DNA of 36,883 bases from Acidovorax sp. CF316 (GTDB lineage Bacteria; Pseudomonadota; Gammaproteobacteria; Burkholderiales; Burkholderiaceae_C). The first letter of the stretch is position 1; every line of letters begins with the position of its first letter. This document shows positions 8,041-16,997 of this stretch, piece by piece. Location of the stretch: positions 1-36,883 of the forward strand of contig NZ_AKJX01000021.1 of assembly GCF_000276605.1 (NCBI RefSeq). Reading direction: 5' to 3'. The position numbers were made by a program, and so were the translations under genes. A model generated the notes under the pieces. It made no database searches and was not told the DNA's origin. It saw only the letters and a list, made by a program, of their open reading frames with translations.

Positions 8041-9780
8041 ATGCAAGCACACCAGACCCTGGCCGATATCCAGCACCTGCTGTCCAAGGTGCTCCAGGCC
8101 CCTGCGCAGTGGCAGGCGCTGGCGGCATTTGCCGACACCGATGGTGACCTCACGGCGCAGGTGCTGGACGAGGCCGCGAAGTTCGTCGACAGCGCCATCG
8201 CTCCGCTGCAGCGCATCGGCGATGAAGAAGGCTGCCGCTTCGAAGCCGGCACCGTCACCACGCCCGCCGGCTTTCGCGCGGCCTACCAGGCCTTCTGGCA
8301 GGCCGGCTGGCCCTCGCTGGCCTGCGCACCCGAGGACGGTGGCCAGGGCCTGCCCGCAGTGCTCGAATGCGTGCTGTTCGAATGGCTGGCCGGTGCCAAC
8401 CACGGCTGGACCATGGCCCCCGGGCTGTTGCATGGTGCCTACGAATGCCTGCGCCACCATGGCAACGACGCCCTGAAGACTGCGTACCTGCCGAAGATCG
8501 CCAGCGGCGAGTGGCTGGCCACCATGTGCCTGACCGAGGCCCATGCGGGCAGCGACCTGGGCCTGGTGCGCACGCGCGGCGTGCCGCAGGCCGACGGCAG
8601 CGTGCGCGTGAACGGCAGCAAGATCTTCATCTCCGGCGGCGAGCACGACCTCACCGACAACATCGTGCACCTGGTGCTGGCGCGCCTGCCCGGCGCACCG
8701 GCCGGCCCCAAAGGCCTTTCGCTGTTCCTCGTGCCCAAGCGGCTGCCGGGCGGCGAGCGCAATGCCGTGGTGTGCGAACGCATCGAGGAAAAGATGGGCC
8801 TGCACGGCAGCCCCACCTGCGTGATGCGCTTCGACGATGCCACGGGCTGGCTGGGGGGCGAGCCGCACAAGGGCCTGGCCGCCATGTTCGTGATGATGAA
8901 CGCTGCGCGCCTGCATGTGGGCCTGCAGGGCCTGGGCCTGCTCGAGGCGGCCTGGCAGAAAGCCAGCGCCTATGCGCAGGAGCGCCGGCAGATGCGTGCG
9001 CCCAGGGCCGCCGGCAGCAACGCCCCCACCGGCCCCGACCCGATTGCCGAGCACCCCGCCATGCGCCGCATCCTGCAGACGCAGCGCGCCTGGATCGACG
9101 GCGGGCGCATGCTGGCCTACCACACCGCCCTGCAGCTCGATGGGGCGCGGCACCACCCCGATGCCACCGAGCGCGCCGTGGCCCAGCGCTGGTGCGCGCT
9201 GGTCACGCCCGTGCTCAAGGCCGCGCTGACCGACCAGGCCTTCCACGGCGCAAGCGCCTGCCTGCAGGTCTTTGGCGGCCACGGCTATGTGCGCGAGTGG
9301 GGCATCGAGCAGGTCGTGCGCGACGCCCGCGTGGCCATGATCTACGAGGGCACCAACGAGATCCAGGCCCTCGACCTGCTGGTGCGCAAGGTGCTGGCCG
9401 ATGGCGGCCAGGGCCTGTGCGCCCTGCTCGCATCGCTGCGCCATGGCCTGCCGCAGGACGAGGCTGCCAACACCCGGCGCAACGCACTGGCGGACACCAC
9501 GCGCGCCCTGGCGGCCGCGGCAGCCACCGATCCGCAGCTCCCGTACTGGGTGGCCGACGACTACCTGCGCGCCGTGGCCCTGGTGCTGCTGGAATGGGCC
9601 TGGGCCCGCATTGTGGCCACCCCCGCCAGCCAGGGCCCGCGCTGGGCCGAGCCGGCCCGTGCCTTCGCCACCTGGGTGCTGCCCGAATTCGACATGCGCC
9701 TGGCCATCATCCGCCAGCGCCTGTCCACCGCCGCTGCCGACGTCCATCGACGTCAGGCGCCCGCCATGGCTGCCGCCTGA
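8041..9780 (+). CDS. Acyl-CoA dehydrogenase, large DmdC-like type
   Basis: A 579-residue FAD acyl-CoA dehydrogenase, longer than the usual 380-400 residues. The extra length comes from an N-terminal helical extension (residues 1-60) and a C-terminal domain after about 450, as in the DmdC/AcdA group. Landmarks are MCLTEAHAGSDLG (flavin/substrate loop), the FGGHGYV segment and IYEGTNEIQ, whose glutamate E436 is the expected catalytic base. The reading frame is open from 7711, but ATG at 8041 gives the conserved start. In a ferulate locus it could desaturate dihydrocinnamoyl-CoA to cinnamoyl-CoA and so feed phenylpropanoate into the pathway. Substrate is inferred. Confidence 0.9.
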   Translation: MQAHQTLADIQHLLSKVLQAPAQWQALAAFADTDGDLTAQVLDEAAKFVDSAIAPLQRIGDEEGCRFEAGTVTTPAGFRAAYQAFWQAGWPSLACAPEDGGQGLPAVLECVLFEWLAGANHGWTMAPGLLHGAYECLRHHGNDALKTAYLPKIASGEWLATMCLTEAHAGSDLGLVRTRGVPQADGSVRVNGSKIFISGGEHDLTDNIVHLVLARLPGAPAGPKGLSLFLVPKRLPGGERNAVVCERIEEKMGLHGSPTCVMRFDDATGWLGGEPHKGLAAMFVMMNAARLHVGLQGLGLLEAAWQKASAYAQERRQMRAPRAAGSNAPTGPDPIAEHPAMRRILQTQRAWIDGGRMLAYHTALQLDGARHHPDATERAVAQRWCALVTPVLKAALTDQAFHGASACLQVFGGHGYVREWGIEQVVRDARVAMIYEGTNEIQALDLLVRKVLADGGQGLCALLASLRHGLPQDEAANTRRNALADTTRALAAAAATDPQLPYWVADDYLRAVALVLLEWAWARIVATPASQGPRWAEPARAFATWVLPEFDMRLAIIRQRLSTAAADVHRRQAPAMAAA

Positions 9781-9887
9781 CGGTCCACGCCTTTTCTGTC
9801 TTCGCTTTCCCCATCCCACAGCGCTTCGAGGCCGCGCTGCGGGTCTGCCTGCCTGCGCCTTGCGACAACACACGAGGAGACAACACC

Positions 9888-11639
9888 ATGAAGAGGAACG
9901 AGGGTATCTGGAACCTGCACGGCCTGGGCCGCCCCCTGGCACTGGCGGCATTGCCCGCGGCCGCACTGCTGGTCGCCGGCTGCGGCGGATCGGACGGTGG
10001 GCTGCGGCAACTGTCTGCGGCCTCGCCGGGCACGCTGCAGTCCTGCGCCAACCTGGCCACCACGCTGGCGCTGCCCAACACGCGCATCGCCTCCGCCGTG
10101 CCCGTGGCCGAGGGCGAGCTCAAGGCGACCGGCGTGAACACCCCCATCCCGGCGCACTGCCTGGTCAAGGGCGCGATGAACCAGCGCACCAGCGCCGTCG
10201 ATGGCGCGAGCTATGCCATCGGGTTCGAGATGCGCATGCCCGTGGCCTGGAACGGCCGCTTCCTCTACCAGGCCAATGGCGGCCTCGACGGCAGCGTGGT
10301 CACCGCGCTGGGCGCAACCAGCGGTGCGGCACCCGTCGCGCCGGCGCTGAGCCAGGGCTTCGCGGTGCTCAGCTCCGACGCGGGGCACAGCGCACCCACG
10401 CCCTTCTTCGGCGTGGACCCGCAGGCCCGGCTGGACTATGGCTACACGGCCGTGGGCAGCCTCACACCCATGGCCAAGGACCTCATCAAGAGCGCCTATG
10501 GCAAGGCGCCCGACCGCTCCTACTTCGCGGGCTGCTCCAACGGCGGGCGCCATGCCATGGTGGCCGCCTCGCGCTATGCGGACCAGTACGACGGCATCCT
10601 CGCCGGCAACCCGGGCTTTCACCTGCCCAAGGCGGCCACGGCCCAACTGTGGAAGGCCCAGCAGTACGCCAAGGTCTCCACTCCCGACGCCAGCGGCCAG
10701 CCCGACCTGAACACTTCGGTGACGGCCGCCGAGTACAAATTGCTGGGCAGCCGCATCCTGGCCAAGTGCGACGCGCTGGACGGCGTGACCGACGGCCAGG
10801 TCAACGACGTGGCGGCCTGCCAGGGCGCCTTCAACCTGCAGACCGATGTGCCGAGCTGCGCGCCCGGTGCCGCGCGCGATGGCAGCTGCCTGACCCCGGC
10901 GCAAAAAACCGTACTGGCCGACATCTTCGCCGGCCCCAAGAACAGCAAGGGCGAAGCGCTGTACACCGGCACCTGGTTCGACCCGGGCGTGGGCGGCGTC
11001 AACTTCGCACAATGGCACCTGGGCTCGCCCGCCACGCGCGACGCCGGCGCCGTGGCCTTCATCTTCACCTCGCCACCGTCCACGGTAGCGGCCTTCAGCG
11101 CCACCACGGGCCTGCAGTACGCCCTGGCCTTCAGCATGGAGACCGACTACCCGAAGATGTTCGCCACCAGCGCGCTCTACCCCGAGTCGCCTTGGTCCTT
11201 CATGACGCCACCCAATGAAGTCGATCTCGGCACCCTCAAGGAACGCGGTGCCAAGATGATGGTCTACCACGGCGTGGCCGATGGCGTGTTCTCCCCCGTG
11301 GACACCGCCAACTGGATGGACCGGCTGCAGGCCCACCACAAGGGCGATGCCGCGGGCTTTGCGCGCCTGTACATGGTGCCCGGCATGAACCACTGCTCGG
11401 GCGGCCCGGCCACCGACCAGTTCGACATGCTGGCCCCGCTGGTGCAGTGGGTGGAACAGGGCAAGGCGCCCGACACCGTGCTGGCCCAGGCACGCGGTGC
11501 CGGTGCCAACGTGGTGAACACCGAGCTGCCCGCCAACTGGTCGGCCAACCGCACGCGCCCGCTGTGCGTCTACCCCAAGGTGGCGCGCTACAACGGCACG
11601 GGCGATGTGGAGAACGCCAGCAGCTTCAGCTGCCGGTGA
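9888..11639 (+). CDS. Tannase/feruloyl esterase family lipoprotein
   Basis: A 583-residue secreted esterase. The N-terminus has a lipoprotein signal with lipobox LLVAGC (C32), so it is probably anchored to an envelope membrane. The catalytic CS-D-HC arrangement of the tannase family is visible: C216-S217 in GCSNGGR, D465 in VADGVFSP and H502-C503 in NHCSGG. C216 and C503 are expected to form the disulfide linking the serine and histidine. Calcium-site-like aspartates occur near CDALDGVTDG. A GAGGAGA ribosome site precedes the start. It would release ferulate, coumarate or gallate from plant esters and supply the upstream CoA pathway. The gap from the previous gene (107 bases) shows no other feature. 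Confidence 0.9.
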   Translation: MKRNEGIWNLHGLGRPLALAALPAAALLVAGCGGSDGGLRQLSAASPGTLQSCANLATTLALPNTRIASAVPVAEGELKATGVNTPIPAHCLVKGAMNQRTSAVDGASYAIGFEMRMPVAWNGRFLYQANGGLDGSVVTALGATSGAAPVAPALSQGFAVLSSDAGHSAPTPFFGVDPQARLDYGYTAVGSLTPMAKDLIKSAYGKAPDRSYFAGCSNGGRHAMVAASRYADQYDGILAGNPGFHLPKAATAQLWKAQQYAKVSTPDASGQPDLNTSVTAAEYKLLGSRILAKCDALDGVTDGQVNDVAACQGAFNLQTDVPSCAPGAARDGSCLTPAQKTVLADIFAGPKNSKGEALYTGTWFDPGVGGVNFAQWHLGSPATRDAGAVAFIFTSPPSTVAAFSATTGLQYALAFSMETDYPKMFATSALYPESPWSFMTPPNEVDLGTLKERGAKMMVYHGVADGVFSPVDTANWMDRLQAHHKGDAAGFARLYMVPGMNHCSGGPATDQFDMLAPLVQWVEQGKAPDTVLAQARGAGANVVNTELPANWSANRTRPLCVYPKVARYNGTGDVENASSFSCR

Positions 11640-11776
11640 GCGGCTGATTCCGGGGGCGACGGGCTCCCGGGAGTAGCCGCCAGGTCACAGCGGTAACAGG
11701 GGGTGAGTGCGATGGCGCCCGCCCCCTGGCCGCTGGCACACTGCGCCCATGTTGTGAACCCACGAAGGACCACGCC

Positions 11777-12205
11777 ATGGAAACCCAGGAACTGCACCGC
11801 GGCCGCCTGATCGACCACATCCAGCTGGTGGTGCGCGATCTGCCGGCCAGCCAGGCCTTCTACAGCGCCATCTTCGAGGTGCTCAAGGTGCCGATGGGAG
11901 GCACCGCCGAAGACTATTTTTGGGCCGACGAGCTCTTCGTCTCCACGTCCAAAAGTGCCGCGGCACAGGGCCACCTCACGGGCCGGCACCACCTGGCCTT
12001 CCAGGCACAGGACGAGGCCATGGTGCAGGCCTGCTACAAGGCGGCCCTGGCCCATGGCGGCAAGGACAATGGCGCCCCCGGTGAGCGCCCCTACCACCCC
12101 GGCTACTACGCGGCCTTCGTGCTCGACCCCGATGGCAACAACATCGAGGCCGTGTTCCACGGCAAGGCCCAGCGCAGCGCGCCTTCGGTCAAGATCACGT
12201 TCTAG
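11777..12205 (+). CDS. VOC family (glyoxalase/bleomycin resistance/dioxygenase fold) protein
   Basis: A 142-residue single-domain VOC protein. Probable metal ligands follow the usual spacing: H14 (LIDHIQL), H71 or H72 (GRHHLAF) and E124 (DPDGNNIEAV). The family includes glyoxalases, dioxygenases and epimerases, so substrate cannot be named. A GAAGGA ribosome site precedes the start. Its last 11 bases overlap the end of the convergent fumarase gene, so the two transcripts collide tail to tail. The 137-base gap before it holds only a weak GC-rich dyad. Confidence 0.85.
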   Translation: METQELHRGRLIDHIQLVVRDLPASQAFYSAIFEVLKVPMGGTAEDYFWADELFVSTSKSAAAQGHLTGRHHLAFQAQDEAMVQACYKAALAHGGKDNGAPGERPYHPGYYAAFVLDPDGNNIEAVFHGKAQRSAPSVKITF

Positions 12206-13694
12206 CTTGCACGAAACGGTGGATCGTGTGCCCGTGCGAGTCCACGGCCACCGTGACCGGAAAGTCCACCACCTCGAATTCGTGGATGGCCTCCATGCCC
12301 AGGTCGGCAAAGGCCAGCACCCGCGCCTTGCGGATGGAGCGCGACAGCAGGTAGGCCGCGCCTCCGGTCGCCGCGAGGTAGGCCCCGCCATGGCGGCGGA
12401 TGGAGGCGATCGCATCCGGCCCGCGCTCGGCCTTGCCCACCATGGCCAGCAGGCCGGTCTGCGCCAGCAGCGGCTCCACGAAGCGGTCCATGCGCGTGGC
12501 AGTGGTCGGCCCGGCCGGGCCCACGGCTTCGCCGGCCACGGCGTCCACCGGGCCCACGTAGTAGATGGTGCGGCCGCGCAGGTCCACCGGCAGCGGCTGG
12601 CCGCGCTGCAGCAGGTCCACGAGGCGCTTGTGCGCGGCATCGCGCGCGGTGAGCAGGGTGCCCGTGAGCAGCAGGGTCTGGCCGACCTTCCAGCGGCCGA
12701 CCTCGGCACGGTCCAGCGTGTCCAGGTCCACGCGCACCGCATCGTCCACCGTGAAGTGGTCGGGAATGCCGTCCCAGGCGTCGAGCGACAGGTCCGGTAG
12801 CGGGGCCGGCCCCGTGCCGTCCAGCGTGAGGCGCAGGTAGCGCGTGGCCGCGCAGTTGGGGATCAGCGCGACCGGAATCGTGGCCGCATGGCAGGGTGCG
12901 CTGCGCACCTTGACGTCGAGCACGGCCGAGAGGCCGCCCAGCCCCTGCGCGCCGATGCCCAGCGCATTGCTGCGCGTGTGCAGGTCCAGGCGCAGCGCCT
13001 CCTCGGGCGTGGCCGCGCCGCGCGCACGCAGTGCATCGATATCGATGGCATCGAACAGCGACAGCTTGGCCAGCAACATGGCCTGCTCAGGGCTGCCACC
13101 GATGCCGATGCCCAGCACGCCGGGCGGGCACCAGCCCGCGCCCATGCCGGGCAACTGGGCCAGCACCCAGTCGGCCACGCTATCGCTGGGGTTGAGCGTG
13201 GCAAAGCGCGCCTTGACGTCGCCGCCGCCGCCCTTGGCCACCACCAGCAGCTCCAGCACATCGCCCTCCACCAGTTCGCAGTGCACGATGGAGGGGGTGT
13301 TGTCGCGCGTGTTGGTGCGCGCGCCCAGCGGGTCGGCCACCATGGTGGCGCGCAGCGGGTTGGCCGGGTCGCCATAGGCCGTGCGCACCGCGTCGTCGAC
13401 CACCGCCTGCAGGCTGCGCAGTGGGGCGCCGTCGTGGCGCACGAAGGCCACGCCCAGGCCGATGCGCAGGAACACCTGGGCCACACCCGTGTCCTGGCAC
13501 AGCGGCCGCCGGCCCAGCGCCGCCATGCGGCTGTTCACCAGCAACTGGCCCATGGCGGCGCGCGCCGGGGCATGGGTCTCGGCCGCATGCGCGCGGCGCA
13601 GCGCGCGCACGAAGTCGGGCGGGTGCCGGTGGCTGATGAACTGCAGCGCCTGGGCGATGCTGGTGGCCAGGTCTTCCTGCGCGATGCGGGTCAT
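12195..13694 (-). CDS. Class I fumarate hydratase (iron-sulfur type)
   Basis: A 499-residue fused class I fumarase, with the alpha-like region first and the beta-like region second. The three cysteines expected to bind the [4Fe-4S] cluster are C66 (LCQDTG), C189 (GWCPPGVLGIGIGG) and C281 (IPNCAATR). The C-terminal beta domain includes GRTIYYVGPVDA, GPTTATRMD and GGAAYL. The start at 13694 gives MTRIAQEDL, and the long upstream in-frame extension is not credible. It is the last gene of a minus-strand operon behind a lyase and a Bug protein (16-base gap). This suggests a dedicated role in turning lyase-released fumarate, or an analogue such as mesaconate, into malate. Confidence 0.92.
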   Translation of the reverse strand: MTRIAQEDLATSIAQALQFISHRHPPDFVRALRRAHAAETHAPARAAMGQLLVNSRMAALGRRPLCQDTGVAQVFLRIGLGVAFVRHDGAPLRSLQAVVDDAVRTAYGDPANPLRATMVADPLGARTNTRDNTPSIVHCELVEGDVLELLVVAKGGGGDVKARFATLNPSDSVADWVLAQLPGMGAGWCPPGVLGIGIGGSPEQAMLLAKLSLFDAIDIDALRARGAATPEEALRLDLHTRSNALGIGAQGLGGLSAVLDVKVRSAPCHAATIPVALIPNCAATRYLRLTLDGTGPAPLPDLSLDAWDGIPDHFTVDDAVRVDLDTLDRAEVGRWKVGQTLLLTGTLLTARDAAHKRLVDLLQRGQPLPVDLRGRTIYYVGPVDAVAGEAVGPAGPTTATRMDRFVEPLLAQTGLLAMVGKAERGPDAIASIRRHGGAYLAATGGAAYLLSRSIRKARVLAFADLGMEAIHEFEVVDFPVTVAVDSHGHTIHRFVQART

Positions 13695-13710
13695 GGGCTG
13701 TGTTTCTTGC

Positions 13711-14694
13711 TCAGTCGATCTGGATCTTGGCGTCGGTCGCCACCTTGCGCCACTTGTCCACCTCGGCCGCGGTGTGCTTGGCGAATGCCTCGGGCGCGTA
13801 CTGGGCTTCGGGCAGCAGGTGGATGCCCTGGGCCACCATGCGCGCCGTCCAGGGCTTGTCGGCCAGGGCCTTGAGGTAGGCCTGGTGGAGCTTTTGCACC
13901 ACGTCCTTGGGCACCCCCTTGGGCGCATACAGGCCATACCAGGTGGCGGCCTCGAAGCCGGGCAGGGTCTTGTCGGCCAGCGGGGCCACGTTCGGGTACT
14001 GCTGCGGCATGGGCGTGAGCGAGGTCAGCGCAATCGCATTGAGCCGCCCGCCCGTGACCTGGGGCAGCGCGGTGTTGCTCTGGTCGAACATGGCCTCCAC
14101 CTGGCCGCCCACCAGGTCGTTCATGGCCGGGGCCGCGCCCTTGTACGAGATGGACGTGACCTCGATGCCGGCGCGCGACTCGAACAGCGCAGCGATCAGG
14201 TGCGAGGTGGAGCCCACGCCCGCATTGCCGAAGTTGATCTTGCGCGGGTTGGCCTTGGCCGCCGCGATCAGCTCGGCCGCCGTCTTGTAGGGCGAGCTCT
14301 TGGGCACCAGCAGCACCAGCGGCGTGTCGGGGAAGCGGAACACCGCCTCGAAGTCCTTCACCGGGTCGTAGGCCAGCTTCTTGTACAGCGAAGGCGCCGC
14401 GCCCATGTAGCCCATGTGGCCGACCAGGAAGGTGTAGCCGTCGGGTGCCGACTTGGCGGCCTTGGCCGCGCCGATGGTGCCGCCCGCGCCGGCCGCGTTC
14501 TCGATCACGATGGACTGGCCGATCTGGCGCCCCACCTTGTCGGCGATGTCGCGCGCCATGGCGTCGGTGGGCCCGCCCGCCGCGAACGGCACGACCCAGG
14601 TGAGCGGCTTGGCAGGCCAGGCCTGCTGGGCGTGGGCGAAGGTGGCGGCGCACAGCAATGCGGCGGCGGCACCGAGGACTTTGGCGGTGTTCAT
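13711..14694 (-). CDS. Bug-family tripartite tricarboxylate transporter substrate-binding protein
   Basis: A 327-residue periplasmic solute-binding protein. The signal peptide ends TFAHA-QQ, followed by the family opening WPAKPLTWVVPFAAGGPTD. IENAAGAGG, NFGNAGVGSTSHL and YGLYAPKGVP are further family landmarks. GGAGA precedes the start. It sits between the lyase gene (59 bases upstream) and the fumarase gene (16 bases downstream), so it probably captures the substrate of the lyase, perhaps a di- or tricarboxylate or an N-substituted amino acid. No TctA/TctB genes are nearby. Confidence 0.9.
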   Translation of the reverse strand: MNTAKVLGAAAALLCAATFAHAQQAWPAKPLTWVVPFAAGGPTDAMARDIADKVGRQIGQSIVIENAAGAGGTIGAAKAAKSAPDGYTFLVGHMGYMGAAPSLYKKLAYDPVKDFEAVFRFPDTPLVLLVPKSSPYKTAAELIAAAKANPRKINFGNAGVGSTSHLIAALFESRAGIEVTSISYKGAAPAMNDLVGGQVEAMFDQSNTALPQVTGGRLNAIALTSLTPMPQQYPNVAPLADKTLPGFEAATWYGLYAPKGVPKDVVQKLHQAYLKALADKPWTARMVAQGIHLLPEAQYAPEAFAKHTAAEVDKWRKVATDAKIQID

Positions 14695-14753
14695 GGACTT
14701 GTCTCCTGCAATGGTTGTGGGAAGGAACGGAAAGCGCAAGCGGATGCGGTGCG

Positions 14754-16130
14754 TCAGTGGCCGAGCGCGGCCGATGCGGCCAGGGCGCGGTCCACCATGG
14801 CGGGCGCCAGGCCCAGGTAATTGGCGGGGTCGGTGAGGCGGTCGATCGCCGCGCGGTCGAAGTGGCGCACCACCTCGGGCAATGCGGCCAGCGCCTCGGC
14901 CAGGGTGCCGCCCTCTTCGTTGACAGTGCGGCAGGCGCCATAGACCACGTCGTGCGCCTGCTGGCGGCCCATGGCCGGCGCCAGGCCCATCATCACGGCC
15001 TCGGCCACGATCAGGCCGCGGCTTAACCGCAGGTTGCTGCGCATGCGCGCCTCGTCCACGATCAGGCCGCCGAGCGCGAACTTGGCCTGGTGCAGCGCGC
15101 CTGCGGTGAGGATGAAGCTCTCGGGCAGCGCCAGCCATTCGGCATGCCAGGGTCCGGTGGCGCGCTCGAAGTCCTGCACCATGGCATCGACCATCAGCCC
15201 CGCGTGCTGACGCACGGCCTTGGAGGCCGCCAGCATCAGCTCGCTGGAGATCGGGTTGCGCTTTTGCGGCATGGTGCTGCTCGCGCCGCGGCCCTTCACG
15301 AAGGGCTCGTAGACCTCGCCGAACTCGGTGGAGGCCATGATCATGATGTCCAGCGCGATCTTGCCCAGCGAGCCGGTGACCAGGGCCAGCAGGTTCACCG
15401 CCTCGGCAAAGCCGTCGCGCGCCACGTGCCAGGTGGTCACGGGCACGGCCAGGTTGAGCTCGTCGGCCAGCGCGGCCTGCACTTCGAAGCCCTTGTCGCC
15501 CAGCGAGGCCAGCGTGCCCGCTGCCCCGGCGAACTGCACCACCAGCACGCGCTTGCGCAGCTCGGCCAGGCGCTCCTGGTGGCGGTCGAACATGGCCAGC
15601 CAGATCGCCGCCTTGTAGCCGAAGGTGACGGGCAAGGCCTGCTGCAGGTGGGTGCGGCCGGCCATGGGGGTGTCGCGGTGCTTGGCGGCCAGCGCGGCCA
15701 GGATGCCGCGCAGTTCGCGGATGTCGGCCTCCACCAGTGCCAGGCCGTCGCGCAGCTGCAGCACGTTGGCCGTGTCCATGATGTCCTGCGTGGTGGCACC
15801 CCAGTGCACGTAGCGCCCGGCCTCGCCGCACATCTCCACCAGCTGGTGCACCAGCGGCAGGATGGGATAGCCCACGATGTCGGTCTCGTGGCGCATGTGG
15901 TCGAAGTCCACGCGGTCCAAGCGCGATTCGTGCGCGATGGCTTCGGCCGCGTTGGCCGGGATCACGCCGCAGCGCGCCTCGGCCCGGGCCAGCGCCACCT
16001 CCACCTCGATGTAGCGGGCGATCAGGGTGCGGTCGGAGAACACCTCGCGCATGCGCGGCGTGCCGAAGGCGTCGCGGAACAGCACCGAATCGAGCACCGT
16101 GCTGGCAGGGGTAAACAGGGAAAAGGACAT
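14754..16130 (-). CDS. Fumarase/aspartase superfamily lyase (adenylosuccinate lyase / carboxymuconate cycloisomerase-like)
   Basis: A 458-residue enzyme of the fumarase/aspartase superfamily. The three conserved regions are present: HWGATTQDIMDT at 109-120, GRTHLQQALPVTFGYK at 158-173 with H161, and the signature loop SSTMPQKRNP at 284-293 with S285. An in-frame ATG at 16181 would run through the palindromic operator, so 16130 (MSFSLF) is preferred. The gene is not in a pca or purine context. With a fumarase and a binding protein in the same operon, a fumarate-releasing C-N or C-O lyase is likely. Precedents are the lyases for iminodisuccinate and EDDS. 3-Carboxymuconate cycloisomerase remains possible. 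Confidence 0.88.
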   Translation of the reverse strand: MSFSLFTPASTVLDSVLFRDAFGTPRMREVFSDRTLIARYIEVEVALARAEARCGVIPANAAEAIAHESRLDRVDFDHMRHETDIVGYPILPLVHQLVEMCGEAGRYVHWGATTQDIMDTANVLQLRDGLALVEADIRELRGILAALAAKHRDTPMAGRTHLQQALPVTFGYKAAIWLAMFDRHQERLAELRKRVLVVQFAGAAGTLASLGDKGFEVQAALADELNLAVPVTTWHVARDGFAEAVNLLALVTGSLGKIALDIMIMASTEFGEVYEPFVKGRGASSTMPQKRNPISSELMLAASKAVRQHAGLMVDAMVQDFERATGPWHAEWLALPESFILTAGALHQAKFALGGLIVDEARMRSNLRLSRGLIVAEAVMMGLAPAMGRQQAHDVVYGACRTVNEEGGTLAEALAALPEVVRHFDRAAIDRLTDPANYLGLAPAMVDRALAASAALGH

Positions 16131-16170
16131 GGCAGGCCGGATATGTTGATAAAATACGAACATATATAAA

Positions 16171-16205
16171 TGTTCGAACAAATAAACTGTAAATATGTTC
16201 GAACA
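16171..16205. promoter_or_regulatory. Twin palindromic operators, probable GntR sites
   Basis: The AT-rich gap between the lyase and gntR contains two exact copies of the 10-base palindrome TGTTCGAACA at 16171-16180 and 16196-16205. Their centres are 25 bases apart. A degenerate third copy (7 of 10 matches) lies at 16153-16162. For the minus-strand operon a TTTACA -35 (16193-16188) and TTTATA -10 (16170-16165) with a 17-base spacer would bracket the first palindrome. Binding of the divergent GntR protein there would block the lyase promoter. Confidence 0.65.
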
Positions 16206-16246
16206 AAACTCAACCTGGGGTTTTCCCTGAGCAGGAGCCTGCCCGC

Positions 16247-16981
16247 ATGACCGCCGCCAAGAACCCCGATCTCGCCCGCGAACTGTCCGAGGGGATTGCC
16301 TCCGGGCGCTTTGCCGTGGGCACGCTGCTGCCCACCGAGTTCGAGCTGTGCGACCAGTACGGCCTGAGCCGCTATGCCGTGCGCAAGGCGCTGGACGAAC
16401 TGCAGGAGCTGGGACTGATCTCGCGGCGCAAGAACGTGGGCACGCGCGTGGAGGCCATGCGGCCGCGCGCCGGCTTCACGCAGTCCATCGCCACGGTGCA
16501 GGAGCTGGCGCGCTTCGGCGCCGAGCACGTGCGCACGGTGCAGTCGGTCAGCGAGGTGGTCGCGGACCTGGCGCTCGCCAAGGACCTGGGCTGCCCCGGA
16601 GGCACGCGCTGGCTGCACATCGCCTGCCTGCGCATGGAAGGCGGCAGCGCCAAGGCGCGCCCGATCTGCTGGCTGGACCTGTACATCGACCCGGCGTATG
16701 CCGACATCGGCCCCATCGTGCGCGACGCGCCCGAGACGCTGGCCAGCTCCATCATCGAGGAGCGCTACGGCCGGCGCATCGCGCGCATCCGCCAGGACAT
16801 CGAGGCCGTGCTGGTGCCGCGCGAGCATGCCGAGGCACTGCGCGCCGAGGCCGGCGCACCGGCCCTGAAGATCACGCGCCACTACCTCGATTCGGCCGAC
16901 CAGGTGTTCGAGATCTCGGTCTCGCTGCACCCCGCGGACCGGTTCAAGTTCTCGCTGGAACTGAGCCGTTCGCGAGAATGA
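16247..16981 (+). CDS. GntR family regulator with UTRA effector domain (HutC subfamily)
   Basis: A 244-residue regulator. The N-terminal winged helix (about residues 8-72) includes the classic LPTEFELCDQYGLSRYAVRKAL recognition region. The C-terminal UTRA ligand-binding domain (about 88-235) ends with VSLHPADRFKFSLEL. HutC-type members bind small metabolites and repress adjacent catabolic operons. It is divergent from the lyase operon across the twin palindromes, so it most likely controls that operon and itself. A GGAG lies 9 bases before the start. Confidence 0.9.
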   Translation: MTAAKNPDLARELSEGIASGRFAVGTLLPTEFELCDQYGLSRYAVRKALDELQELGLISRRKNVGTRVEAMRPRAGFTQSIATVQELARFGAEHVRTVQSVSEVVADLALAKDLGCPGGTRWLHIACLRMEGGSAKARPICWLDLYIDPAYADIGPIVRDAPETLASSIIEERYGRRIARIRQDIEAVLVPREHAEALRAEAGAPALKITRHYLDSADQVFEISVSLHPADRFKFSLELSRSRE

Positions 16982-16997
16982 GGGCGCTGCTGCAAGC

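Noticed and set aside
8367..9887. Possible upstream extension of the esterase gene through the acyl-CoA dehydrogenase region
   Set aside because: The frame is open by chance. A lipoprotein signal with a good ribosome site begins at 9888.
13381..14820. Long plus-strand frame opposite the fumarase and Bug protein genes
   Set aside because: It has no ribosome site or recognisable motifs and mirrors the codon pattern of the real minus-strand genes.
16131..16206. Longer N-termini for the lyase (start at 16181) and for a fused frame starting at 16206
   Set aside because: These would translate the AT-rich operator region, and the extra residues match no lyase N-terminus. The 16130 start gives a normal length.
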